NCBI GenBank assembly: GCA_041392805.1
Contig: JAWKLJ010000002.1
Location: forward strand, 3,053,001-3,117,000
Source: Saprospiraceae bacterium
GTDB lineage: Bacteria > Bacteroidota > Bacteroidia > Chitinophagales > Saprospiraceae
DNA: 64,000 nt
Direction of reading: 5' to 3'
A model generated the notes under the pieces. It did not search any database, was not told the origin of the DNA, and worked only from the letters and a program-made list of their open reading frames with translations. Shown piece by piece: positions 47,665-55,800 of the stretch; within the stretch, counting starts at the first letter, position 1; each line of letters starts with the position of its first letter. A program made the translations under genes and the position numbers.

Positions 47665-48672
47665 TTGACATTTAACAGAAAAAATAAGACAAGAAAAAAA
47701 TCAGCAGGATTTGACCTTATGCCTATTGTAATTGTGATAGGCGTTATCGGACTGCTATTAACACTTTACATTGGCTACAGAGCATCAATAAGTGACAGAA
47801 AATTATTTTCTGTTAGTCTAGTAGCACTATTTGCTGGACTACTATTTGAAAGTATCAGAATTTCGGGTAGTTGGAAAACTGTTGCAGGAATTTTTGCAGT
47901 AACATATCTATTTAGCTTAACAGCCTTCCTTCCTGGAAAACGTGAACGAGTATATAATTTTGAAAACCACATTGAGATGTGGCCATATGTCTTCCTATTC
48001 ACTTTTGCTATATTTTTTGGAATAGCATACAAGGACAGAGTTACTGCAAAGCTGACCGAAGGAGTTACACTTCTTCTATCACTTTCATTAGTATACTGGA
48101 CTTTTGACTATGGATTTACAAACTACCATAATTGGTTTGCGTATACCTTGCTGACAATTGCATTCTCAATGACAGTTTTTTCAATAATAAATGCTTTGAC
48201 AAATCTGCATTTATCGAGAACAACACGATTAACGTTGAGCATTTGGAGCACAGTAATTATGTTTGCGTTTGCGGTTGACAATATTTTCAGGGTATTTGAC
48301 AATCCAGACATTGAAAGCACTTACCTCTCAGAGAGTCTTTATATCGGACTTCAATTTTTCTTGTTAGGTGTTTCAGCGGTCTATATAATGCAAAACTATA
48401 TGCTTCTTGCTGCATTCCTTCCAAGCAAAAATGGCAATTACAGAAGTGATTTGAAAGAAAACAAAAAAGACCACATAGATAGATTTTCAGACGAACAAGT
48501 ATTAACTGGACATTCATTGCTCTGTATCTTATATACAGTGACTTTTTATGGCCTTAATTACAAATACCAAGTTCTACCAAGACACACAATGATATGGTTA
48601 GTATTTTTAACTTTTCCATTGTTTTTACGACTATTTGACTTAATCGCTTATGGAAGAAAAAACTACAGGTAA
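47665..48672 (+). CDS. Polytopic membrane protein (intact cassette copy B)
   Basis: The 335-residue protein starts at a TTG (an ATG 54 bp downstream is the alternative) and has about nine transmembrane helices, among them DLMPIVIVIGVIGLLLTLYIGY, FLFTFAIFFGIAY and the terminal LVFLTFPLFLRLFDLIAYG. No family is recognised. It is the uninterrupted twin of the IS21-split copy at 37821. Both lie between identical R' and R'' boxes, so duplication was by whole-cassette movement. Confidence 0.75.
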   Translation: MTFNRKNKTRKKSAGFDLMPIVIVIGVIGLLLTLYIGYRASISDRKLFSVSLVALFAGLLFESIRISGSWKTVAGIFAVTYLFSLTAFLPGKRERVYNFENHIEMWPYVFLFTFAIFFGIAYKDRVTAKLTEGVTLLLSLSLVYWTFDYGFTNYHNWFAYTLLTIAFSMTVFSIINALTNLHLSRTTRLTLSIWSTVIMFAFAVDNIFRVFDNPDIESTYLSESLYIGLQFFLLGVSAVYIMQNYMLLAAFLPSKNGNYRSDLKENKKDHIDRFSDEQVLTGHSLLCILYTVTFYGLNYKYQVLPRHTMIWLVFLTFPLFLRLFDLIAYGRKNYR

Positions 48673-48789
48673 CAGCAGGTTTAAAGCAATGCTGGCGGTT
48701 AGGAAAGTTTCTTCTTCCAACTTAATTTTGTCCAAGGTGAAAGTTTGTAGCTCCGAAATCCGCACTGCTTAAACCTGCAACCGTTAGCC
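48667..48789 (+). other. attC site, family gamma (copy B)
   Basis: Same body as 41405-41527, but here R' is GTTAGCC because a different cassette follows. The site overlaps the last codons of the membrane protein gene. TACAGGTAAC complements GTTACCTGTA at 47624. Confidence 0.9.
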
Positions 48790-48811
48790 CTCATTAAAAA
48801 AGTAAACAACA

Positions 48812-49390
48812 ATGAATAAATCAAAAGAACAAGTAAAATCAAAACTCAAAGAATTGGGGTACTTCAGATATGTCACTCTCGAAAATTTAGAAACAATTGT
48901 CGAAAAGACATTTGAAAATTACAAAGAAGACGGAGTAATAAAATTTCCTTGGGAAGGATTAAATAGAGTATTCGGAATTGACGCAGAATTCATTTATGAG
49001 GCAAATGGCATGCATGACCAAATTAAAGGAATGTTGTCCATGTTCAAAGGAATGGGAATAAACTTGGAAATTGGAGAATATACCGAGGAATTTGATAATA
49101 ATTCATCAACATATACCACACGAACAATCGAATTGAATGGAAAGAAATACGATACATCAGGCACATCAGATTGGGGAACCGCTTTCAATTCAGGTTTTAA
49201 ATTAGTTGACGAAATACTTAAAGATTTCGGAAAAGAAGAAAGAGTATTTGGACTGTTTATGGATGAATCAAGCACAATGATAATTTTGGATGAACCTCAA
49301 TATGAATACTTGATTGAATTAATTCCCGAAGGTTCAACTTATCGTCCAATTGATATAAAAAAAATGATGAGTGAACATTACGGAGGATAA
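48812..49390 (+). CDS. Hypothetical cytoplasmic protein (cassette)
   Basis: The 192-residue acidic protein has no signal or membrane segment. An N-terminal helical part (KSKEQVKSKLKELGYFRYV) is followed by a mixed alpha/beta region with repeated strands (FGLFMDESSTMIILD, YEYLIELIPEGSTY). Shape and size are like immunity or regulatory proteins of cassettes, but that is only a guess and no family is recognised. Cassette start GTTAGCCCTC is complementary to GAGGGCTAA at 49401. Confidence 0.7.
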   Translation: MNKSKEQVKSKLKELGYFRYVTLENLETIVEKTFENYKEDGVIKFPWEGLNRVFGIDAEFIYEANGMHDQIKGMLSMFKGMGINLEIGEYTEEFDNNSSTYTTRTIELNGKKYDTSGTSDWGTAFNSGFKLVDEILKDFGKEERVFGLFMDESSTMIILDEPQYEYLIELIPEGSTYRPIDIKKMMSEHYGG

Positions 49391-49405
49391 AAAAGAAAAC
49401 GAGGG

Positions 49406-49515
49406 CTAATAAATAAGACTTCAACCGGTCGGCACGACCCAGGTTGAAGTTGATGTTGAACAAGGTCGTAGCTTATCGAAGCGACCAGGCTAGGGAGAAG
49501 CAAATATAATTTTGT
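49406..49515 (+). repeat. Repeat R2 copy b
   Basis: Same length (110 bp) and near-identical to 29106-29215, again directly after a cassette end (GAGGGCTAAT), with the hairpin ACTTCAACC/GGTTGAAGT and the promoter-like AAATATAATTTTG at its end. Here no gene follows immediately. Confidence 0.7.
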
Positions 49516-49662
49516 AAGGTTTGAACGACCACATCAGCAACCTCAACCATAGATAATCCCTCCAGTTCGATATGCAGTCCGCTGGGCAGGCACAGTCTCC
49601 GATGGACCGCTTTCCTAAAAGGTTGGATCTGGCAAAAACCTTAGTGCATGTTTGGAGGTAGG
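49516..49662. other. Gene-free remnant between R2 and LR
   Basis: 147 bp of less AT-rich DNA without an open frame of note. The base composition suggests a scrap of chromosomal or other foreign DNA caught between two repeats. I cannot assign it. Confidence 0.35.
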
Positions 49663-49855
49663 CTTTAATTGTTCTCACAGGGTAAAAACAAACACGAATT
49701 GCCTTATTGTGAGTATTGCTAATGCTGCCCCCTGGTGTTAGAGGCGCTCTATTGTTTATAGAAAAGGAGATTTGATGAAGTGTAAGAGCGTTCAGGTTTT
49801 GGGTGACGCTGGTAGGGGTTTATTGGGTAATTATACGTTTATAAAGGAGTTGTGT
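49663..49855 (+). repeat. Long repeat LR copy 3 (module b only)
   Basis: Begins TTTAATTGTTCTCACAG and runs to R' GTTGTGT. It keeps the module-b hairpins; AGTGC/GCACT of copy 1 is here GGTGT/GCGCT, with all three changes preserving pairing through G-T. The R' GTTGTGTGTG complements the end of the next cassette (CACACACAAC at 51044). Confidence 0.75.
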
Positions 49856-49881
49856 GTGATAAAAAACAAAAAATATAACAT

Positions 49882-51039
49882 ATGAAATATTTAATACTAA
49901 TTATTTTTGCCTTCTTGAACTTGAATTTGAACTTGAATGGACAAACTCCAGAACTTGGAAAGGCTGACGAGCTATTTTCAAACAAAGAATATATCTCTTC
50001 TAAAGAAATCTATTATAAAAACCTAGATCAGTTATCTCCCAAGCAATTAGCAAACTTAGGCTTTTGTCATTTTATGGAAAAGGAAAACGATGAAGCGGTT
50101 AAATACTTTAAAAAATCTGCCGAACAGGAAGATCCAACAGGACAAAGATATTTAGGATTTGCATACGAAAAAGGGATAGAGCCACTCGAAAAAGATTTAA
50201 GTAAAGCAATTGAATTCTATAAAAAAGCAGCTGATCAAAACGATAACATTGCAACCTCAAATCTTGGTTACTACTATTTCAATGGTTTAGGAGTTCCCAA
50301 AGATTACGAACTAGCATTTAAATTCTATAGCAAAGCTGCCGAATTAGGAAACCCTAGAGCAATGAATAATCTAGGAGATATGTATGAAAATGGAATTTAT
50401 ATTACTAGGAATTTAGAAAAAGCTTACAACTTATATGTTGAATCAGCAGAAAATGAAGATGTTTATGGTATTACGAATCTTGCGGAATTATATGAAGAAG
50501 GCATTTACGTTGAAAAAAATATAATAGAAGCAATCAAGTTATATGAACAAGCTGCCAACAAAAATCATGCAGCAGCCCAAAATAGTTTAGGTGTAATATA
50601 CCTTTATGGAAATGGAGTTGAACAAGATTACAAAAAGGCATATGAATGGTTTGATAAAGCTGCAAATCAATTGGAAATTACAGCTATGGTCAATATTGGA
50701 CGAATGCATAGATTGGGATTGGGCGTAGAGAAAAATTATGAATTAGCATTGAAAATATTGAACTACGCAGCAGTCAATGGAAATATTTATGGGCAATATG
50801 AATTGGCAAATATGTATTACAATGGTGAGGGTATGGATAAAGATTTCGAAACTGCAATGAAAATATATAAAGCAGCTGGAAATAAAGGGTTCGCAGAAGC
50901 TCAAGCCAACATTGCTTACATGTATGAAAATGGAGAAGGGGTTGAAGTAAATTTAGTTGAAGCAATTAGATGGTATGAATTGGCTGCAAATCAAGGACAT
51001 AAATATTCGATCGACAAAATTAATGAACTCAAGAAATAA
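49882..51039 (+). CDS. Secreted Sel1-like repeat protein (cassette)
   Basis: The 385-residue protein has a signal peptide (YLILIIFAFLNLNLNLNGQ) and about nine Sel1-type repeats of 36 residues, for example AIEFYKKAADQNDNIATSNLGYYYFNG, AFKFYSKAAELGNPRAMNNLGDMYENG and AIKLYEQAANKNHAAAQNSLGVIYLYG. Such solenoids bind proteins or peptidoglycan-related partners and have no catalytic role. It occupies a single cassette whose start and end boxes are complementary over ten bases. Confidence 0.93.
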   Translation: MKYLILIIFAFLNLNLNLNGQTPELGKADELFSNKEYISSKEIYYKNLDQLSPKQLANLGFCHFMEKENDEAVKYFKKSAEQEDPTGQRYLGFAYEKGIEPLEKDLSKAIEFYKKAADQNDNIATSNLGYYYFNGLGVPKDYELAFKFYSKAAELGNPRAMNNLGDMYENGIYITRNLEKAYNLYVESAENEDVYGITNLAELYEEGIYVEKNIIEAIKLYEQAANKNHAAAQNSLGVIYLYGNGVEQDYKKAYEWFDKAANQLEITAMVNIGRMHRLGLGVEKNYELALKILNYAAVNGNIYGQYELANMYYNGEGMDKDFETAMKIYKAAGNKGFAEAQANIAYMYENGEGVEVNLVEAIRWYELAANQGHKYSIDKINELKK

Positions 51040-51060
51040 TTACCACACACAACAAAGTGC

Positions 51061-52644
51061 CAACTCCGTTAAGTTAGCGCTACCAAGTCGGCACGTTTTT
51101 TGATTAATGCTGATTTTTCAAGGTTGCAACCTTAAGTAAATAGAAGTTTGCAGCTAAAAACAATGGAATCATGCATAGGTTGTTCATGTGCCTTCGTAGC
51201 AAAAGGCATGATAAAATGAATATATGATGTGTTTTTTGAGGTCAATTAACAATCACACCCTCCGATAATTCTTCTCGGTTTCATGGCGCTTTCGATCCAT
51301 GATTTTGAAATTCCTAGGGCGACTCTGATTGGGCACAATACGCTCTAGATTCTGTAACATCAAAGTGAGTAATTCCTGTAGCCATCGTTTGATTTTGGAT
51401 TCAGATTTGAGGAGTAGTTTGACAAAATAGTCCTTGATCAGTCCAGCACTGATGTTTCGATTGATCTGATAATTCCAGTATCGATTGCTGTTGATTTGAT
51501 TGAGTTTTTTTTGGCAATCAGCACACAGAATACTCTGCAAATTGGTGGCGATGACGGTAGCATAAAGATCTTGCCAAATAGCCGTTTGGGAGTATCCACT
51601 GAAGGAGCCCACTGCAAAAATATTCTTTAACCGATCCCAATAAGTTTCAATACCCCACCGAAGGAAGTACAACTTTTTAAATAAACGTGTTGGGTATTTA
51701 CGATGATCTAATAAATTGGTCATTAAAACCTCTGGTGGTTGGTCTTTGCCTAGTTCGACTCGAATGAGTCGGACCGTGACTTTAGTATACCGATGAAGGG
51801 GTAAATTACGTTTTCTCATGGAGCGGGTAGACCGGTCACCGGCCACAAAATCAACCACTTGTGATTTTTTATGACTCGCCAAAAAGGCCTGAATGCTCCT
51901 GGTTGCTCCCAGTGGGCATCGCAGTAAATAATGGGTGCCATAATGATGATGCAGCCACGGCAAATTAAAGCCAAAATATCCCCGATCGTAGATCATCAAA
52001 ACATCTTTAGGCTGATCACTGACCCAATCCTGAGCGGTGGTCAGTTCGTCTTCATGCCTGCTTTTGAGGTCGATACGGACACACAAATGATTGAGCACAT
52101 CATAGATTCCCCGGAGCCTGGCCGAAGGTACTCGATTGTGCTGGTTTTTATGCCAGCCAAACAGATCACCCAAGGCTTCAATATCGGGAAGCCTCAATCC
52201 CGAACCATCCATGGCCCATAAGCGGAATCCTCTCCATCGCTTCACCTTGATGATTTTATAAGCACATTTGACCACGTACTCGAATAAATCGGAAAAGAAA
52301 AGGGGCCTAACCTTTTTACGCGCCTGAGAAAAAGCACTTTTGGTAACCATGTATTGTGGATCAAGCTTCAGTTTTGAAAAGAAACGGATCAGTTCGACCG
52401 ATAGGCTATTGGTTAGGTTGGATAAGATTAGGGTAGTTGTTGTTGTGAAAGTAAGGATGTAATCTCGTGTGAAGTCCTGTGGTCGTTGTCGATATTTTAC
52501 TTCATCGGCCCCTTGACGAATAAATTGTCGAATTTGACCGATGATTTTGAGGCTTTTTTTTTCATTTTTTGCTAACTTGAACGTGATATAAGGTATACTC
52601 AATCCCGTAAGTTAGGCATTTCTATGCTTAGCTTAACGGGATTG
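51061..52644. mobile_element. IS4-family insertion sequence
   Basis: The 1584-bp element is flanked by the 10-bp duplication AACAAAGTGC (51051-51060 and 52645-52654). The ends are inverted repeats: CAACTCCGTTAAGTTAGCGC at the left and CAATCCCGTTAAGCTAAGCA when the right end is read on the minus strand. It carries one transposase gene on the minus strand. The target is the R''-side of an attC. Confidence 0.92.
51253..52602 (-). CDS. IS4-family DDE transposase
   Basis: The 449-residue protein starts at a TTG near the right IS end. Catalytic residues are visible as the first Asp in WAMDGSGLRLPD, the second in VLMIYDRGYFGF, and the YREK-type Glu motif YFLRWGIETYWDRLKNIF. The frame is intact, so the IS may be active. 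Confidence 0.93.
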   Translation of the reverse strand: MSIPYITFKLAKNEKKSLKIIGQIRQFIRQGADEVKYRQRPQDFTRDYILTFTTTTTLILSNLTNSLSVELIRFFSKLKLDPQYMVTKSAFSQARKKVRPLFFSDLFEYVVKCAYKIIKVKRWRGFRLWAMDGSGLRLPDIEALGDLFGWHKNQHNRVPSARLRGIYDVLNHLCVRIDLKSRHEDELTTAQDWVSDQPKDVLMIYDRGYFGFNLPWLHHHYGTHYLLRCPLGATRSIQAFLASHKKSQVVDFVAGDRSTRSMRKRNLPLHRYTKVTVRLIRVELGKDQPPEVLMTNLLDHRKYPTRLFKKLYFLRWGIETYWDRLKNIFAVGSFSGYSQTAIWQDLYATVIATNLQSILCADCQKKLNQINSNRYWNYQINRNISAGLIKDYFVKLLLKSESKIKRWLQELLTLMLQNLERIVPNQSRPRNFKIMDRKRHETEKNYRRV

Positions 52645-52794
52645 AACAAAGTGCAAAACGTACATACGCCCTAAACGGGCGTACAGTCGTTTGCACTGAG
52701 CGTTATGGGCAAGCAAGAAAAAATTCAATGATTCGTCCAAATTTTACATTATAATTGCGAAATTGTAGGTTTGGTAGATTCAATTGATAATTCT

Positions 52795-53182
52795 ATGATA
52801 CCTGACAAACAAAATAAGGAATTAGTCTCCTTAATCGCTCAAATTAAGGAAGTGGTCCAGAACTCTAAAGCTAAAATAGAAAGAGAAGTGAATCATCATC
52901 TCCTTTCTACCTATTGGCAAATTGGAAAAATTATTGTCACTAGAGAAACTAATGAATCTATTACCTCACGACAATTAATTCTTGAATTATCAAAAGAACT
53001 CACGAAAGAACTTGGAAAAGGTTTTTCAAGGTCTAACTTGTTCAACATGAGACAATTCCATTTGTCTTATAAAAGTGTCCAGTCATTGGCTGGACATCTG
53101 AGCTGGACACATTCCCGAATAAAGATGAATTAATAGCTCAAGTTCAAAAAGCAATTTCTAAATTTAAAGAGGAAGAAGAATA
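52795..53182 (+). pseudogene. Truncated YhcG/DUF1016 nuclease (PD-(D/E)XK) gene
   Basis: The first about 110 codons from ATG 52795 match the DUF1016 N-terminal domain (EREVNHHLLSTYWQIGKIIV, LSKELTKELGKGFSRSNLFNMRQF, LSWTH). After 53100 the frame changes, and a short terminal piece (DELIAQVQKAISKFKEEEE) in another frame matches the usual C-terminal end. The nuclease domain between them is deleted. It is not functional as a nuclease. It is the only gene in its cassette. Confidence 0.85.
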
Positions 53183-53190
53183 AGCCATGC

Positions 53191-53258
53191 TGCTAACGGT
53201 CCGTATACCTGCCAAGCCTCCTAAACGTCGGCCTGCAGGTATACGGACCGTTGGCGGG
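53191..53258 (+). other. attC site with perfect 18-bp stem
   Basis: R'' TGCTAAC, then AACGGTCCGTATACCTGC, a 27-bp centre with a short GCC/GGC stem, the perfect complement of the 18-bp arm, and R' GTTGGCG. Unusually for an attC, no extrahelical base interrupts the outer stem. Confidence 0.8.
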
Positions 53259-53317
53259 CAATTGTTTTTTGAACTAGATTCGCTGAAAATTAAACAATTT
53301 TAGAAAATAAGTACTGC
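53253..53317 (+). other. Gene-less mini-cassette
   Basis: About 65 bp lie between the R' box GTTGGCG at 53252 and the next R'' (CCTACAAC). They are AT-rich and have no start codon with a usable frame. This is either an empty cassette or the rest of a deleted one. Confidence 0.5.
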
Positions 53318-53455
53318 CTACAACACCGCAAAGAGCGATCATGCTGCTTTTTAATAAAAGAGATTAAATTATAAGAGAGAGTTGATTAGGTGAAGAGAAT
53401 GACATAAATTGGAAAATAGAAACGGCTGCACAGCGCCTCCGCGGGGCCGTTAAGC
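53318..53455 (+). other. attC site, family alpha
   Basis: R'' CTACAAC and R' GTTAAGC (53449). The arms CCGCAAAGAGCGATCATGCTGC and AACGGCTGCACAGCGCCTCC match the other alpha sites, and the spacer (AAGAGATTAAATTATAAGAG) is nearly the same as at 32516. Confidence 0.82.
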
Positions 53456-53477
53456 TCAAGTAAGAAAAAAGAAAAAA

Positions 53478-53999
53478 ATGAAAACGCTCGTTCAAATACT
53501 GATTTTAATTCTTATGATTAGCTGTGGAGAAAACCAAACTGCAAATAAAAAGGTAGATGAAATAAATAATCAAAATCAGAAAGAATTGAATGAGCCATTA
53601 AAAGATGAATTTAAACCAGATTCTTCGTATGTCGAATTTTGGTGTTCACTTGAAGTGTTGAAAAAAACTGATGAGAGTATAAACAATTTAGATTTAACAA
53701 CAGTAGCAGAATTTCTTGCTTCGTTTCATAAAGATTGCTCCAATAATGTTGAGTTCTCAGAATGGTCAAATGAATTACTATTTAAAGTCGCTAAGAATAA
53801 ACCAGATTTGTTATTGCAATTACTGAACAAAAACGATTCGTTGGACAAAGAACTTATAAAGAACGGATTTGAAAATCCAATTAATGACGGATTTGATTTA
53901 GCTGGAATCATCAAAAAAATTGAAATGACAAATTCGCCCAAAATTATAAAAGAAGAAATAATTGAGTCATTGAAAAAAGCGAAAGAAAAATTAAATTAA
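53478..53999 (+). CDS. Hypothetical lipoprotein (cassette)
   Basis: The 173-residue lipoprotein (LIMISCGENQ lipobox) has an Asn/Lys-rich linker and a helical body. No family is recognised. The cassette starts at G|TTAAGCTCAAG (53449) and ends with CCTGAGCATAAT (54005), which is complementary at about nine of twelve positions. Confidence 0.75.
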   Translation: MKTLVQILILILMISCGENQTANKKVDEINNQNQKELNEPLKDEFKPDSSYVEFWCSLEVLKKTDESINNLDLTTVAEFLASFHKDCSNNVEFSEWSNELLFKVAKNKPDLLLQLLNKNDSLDKELIKNGFENPINDGFDLAGIIKKIEMTNSPKIIKEEIIESLKKAKEKLN

Positions 54000-54004
54000 A
54001 TAAA

Positions 54005-54109
54005 CCTGAGCATAATATGGGCTATGCGACCCAGTGTTCCGCTTCACTACACACCGGCGCCGGCGCAAACCATTCGCGGTCAGGAAATAAAAAATCAACT
54101 GAGTAAGAA
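54005..54109 (+). other. attC-like end with GC-rich hairpin
   Basis: After the R''-like CCTGAGCATAAT come a GCATA/TATGC stem and a GC-rich palindrome (CCGGCGCCGGCGC). The following CAGGAAATAAAAAATCAACT recurs at about 60927. It lies directly before the beta-lactamase-fold gene. The GC-rich insert is unlike any other attC in the array. Confidence 0.55.
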
Positions 54110-55300
54110 ATGTTCGAAAAATTTGTAGAAAATAAAAAGATTGGTGGAATCAATTGCCTAATATGGAAAAATGGACAAGTATTATTTCAAAAAAGTTACG
54201 GTTATAAAAACTTGGAAACCCGAGAATTGATGACCATTGATAGTCTTTTTAGAATTTCTTCAATGACAAAACCAATTACTTCAGTACTTGCCATGATACT
54301 TTATGAAGAGAATAAATTGAGCTTGAATGACTCAATAACCAAATGGTTCCCTCAATTCGATGATATGAAAGTTCTGAAAAACCAGCCTGATGAATATGAA
54401 AAAGCCAAACAGAACATCACGATACTCGATTTGTTAACGCAAAGGGCAGGTTTTACTTATAGTGAATTTCAGCAAGGAAAACTAAGAGAAGATTATTCCG
54501 TTTTAGGAGGCGACATTGATTCTGAACTTACTAACGAACAATGGATAAATGAGTTGGCAAATTTACCTTTAATCAGTCAACCAGGTGAATTATTCAATTA
54601 TGGCAGGTCAACTGATTTACTGGGGATTCTAATTTCAACTATCGAAGAAAAACCACTTGGCAAAGTAATGGAAGAAAAAATATTTGCTCCTTTGGGAATG
54701 AATAATACTTTTTTCGATGTGCCAAATAACAAAAAAGGTAGATGCGTTTCAAATTTTGGCTATGATAATTTGGGTAAATTAATAAACATGGAAACAGTTC
54801 CATTAAAAATGGCTTTCAAGGATCGGCCTTGCAATTTAGAATTTCAATCGGGAGGCCAAGGACTTTGGTCAACTGTAGAAGACTATCTAAAGTTTGCTAA
54901 AATTTTTGTGGAAAATGGAAGTTCAAATGGTATTCAAATTTTAAAGCAAGAAACTATTGACCTAATGTGTTCAGATAAATTAACAGCTTCTCAAAGAACA
55001 CAATCAAAATTAATGGGCAATCCAATCTTTCGAGAAGATTATGGTTTTGGATTAGGGCTTGCTGTGGTATGTAAAGAAAATAAATATGGGTCAATTCCTT
55101 GTGCTGGTTCTATTGGCTCAGTAGGTTGGCCTGGTGCATATGGTGGTTGGTGGTCAGCAGACCCAATTAAAAAATCTATCTCCATTTTTATGACACACAG
55201 TATGACAGAACCAAGCCAACTTGAACAAGGCATTGGATTTGAATTATATGAAGCAATTGATATTTTTTCAAATTATAGCAAAGAGGTAATTGGTTTCTAA
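54110..55300 (+). CDS. Serine hydrolase, beta-lactamase/EstB-like family (cassette)
   Basis: The 396-residue protein has no signal peptide, suggesting a cytoplasmic esterase or peptidase. Catalytic motifs: SSMTK (SxxK) near residue 46 and YGRSTDLLG as the second motif of EstB-type enzymes. GGWWSADP is near the C-terminal end, where penicillin-binding relatives have HxG. It may hydrolyse esters or amides; resistance to beta-lactams is possible but not indicated by the motifs. The last codons and stop (GGTTTCTAA) are shared with the beginning of repeat LR, so the C-terminus has been trimmed. Confidence 0.85.
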   Translation: MFEKFVENKKIGGINCLIWKNGQVLFQKSYGYKNLETRELMTIDSLFRISSMTKPITSVLAMILYEENKLSLNDSITKWFPQFDDMKVLKNQPDEYEKAKQNITILDLLTQRAGFTYSEFQQGKLREDYSVLGGDIDSELTNEQWINELANLPLISQPGELFNYGRSTDLLGILISTIEEKPLGKVMEEKIFAPLGMNNTFFDVPNNKKGRCVSNFGYDNLGKLINMETVPLKMAFKDRPCNLEFQSGGQGLWSTVEDYLKFAKIFVENGSSNGIQILKQETIDLMCSDKLTASQRTQSKLMGNPIFREDYGFGLGLAVVCKENKYGSIPCAGSIGSVGWPGAYGGWWSADPIKKSISIFMTHSMTEPSQLEQGIGFELYEAIDIFSNYSKEVIGF

Positions 55301-55636
55301 CCGTTTTTTTCCTTAACTTGCTTTGTCTATTTCTTCGCTTTTCAACTTTTATCGATATAGCGAAGAAGTTGGAGCTATAAAAGCTAATTGTTTCTACAAC
55401 AGATTTTTGAAAGGCGTTCACTAATAGCATACCATAACTATCGGTTTTTAATTGTTCTCACAGGGTAAAAACAAACACGAATTGCCTTATTGTGAGCATT
55501 GCTAATGCTGCCCCCTGGTGTTAGAGGCGCTCTATTGTTTATAGAAAAGGAGATTTGATGAAGTGTAAATCGGCCAGGTTTTGGAAGGGCTGGTAAGTGG
55601 TTTATTGGGAATTATACATATATAAAGGAGTTGGCA
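55290..55636 (+). repeat. Long repeat LR copy 4 (modules a+b)
   Basis: Starts TTGGTTTCTAACCG at the end of the hydrolase gene. It has the TTCTTCGC/GCGAAGAA hairpin, GGCGTTCACTAA at the module junction, module b, and R' GTTGGCA at 55630. TACTGTCAAC at 58071 complements this R' at nine of ten positions. Confidence 0.78.
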
Positions 55637-55800
55637 GTAATTATAAAATAAAATCACCTAAAGTCAAAATATTATTATCAAGAATTAGATAAAGTCGAGT
55701 GCCACTTGAAATAATATAATAAATTATCTAATCTATCGACAAATAGAAGCATGAACCTTCTTATTATTTATTGTAAATTTGTAATAGTAAATTAAAACAA
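55637..55800. other. AT-rich leader before the SLATT-like gene
   Basis: 164 bp, very AT-rich, with no open frame of note. A TAnnTTTG-like TAAATTTG at about 55775 lies near the gene start and could be its promoter. Confidence 0.4.

Larger units (their letters stand above)
51044..52708 (+). other. attC site interrupted by IS4-family element
   Basis: Left part: R'' CACACAAC followed by AAAGTGC (51044-51060). Right part: AAAACGTACATACGCCC, TAAAC, GGGCGTACAG, TCGTTTGCACT and R' GTTATGG (52655-52708). Removing the IS and one copy of AACAAAGTGC yields a compact attC whose AAAGTGCAAAACG arm pairs with CGTTTGCACT and whose centre is a TACGCCC/GGGCGTA hairpin. Confidence 0.88.

Noticed and set aside
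54110..55300. Calling the hydrolase a resistance beta-lactamase
   Set aside because: No signal peptide and EstB-like second motif; family membership alone does not indicate antibiotic resistance.
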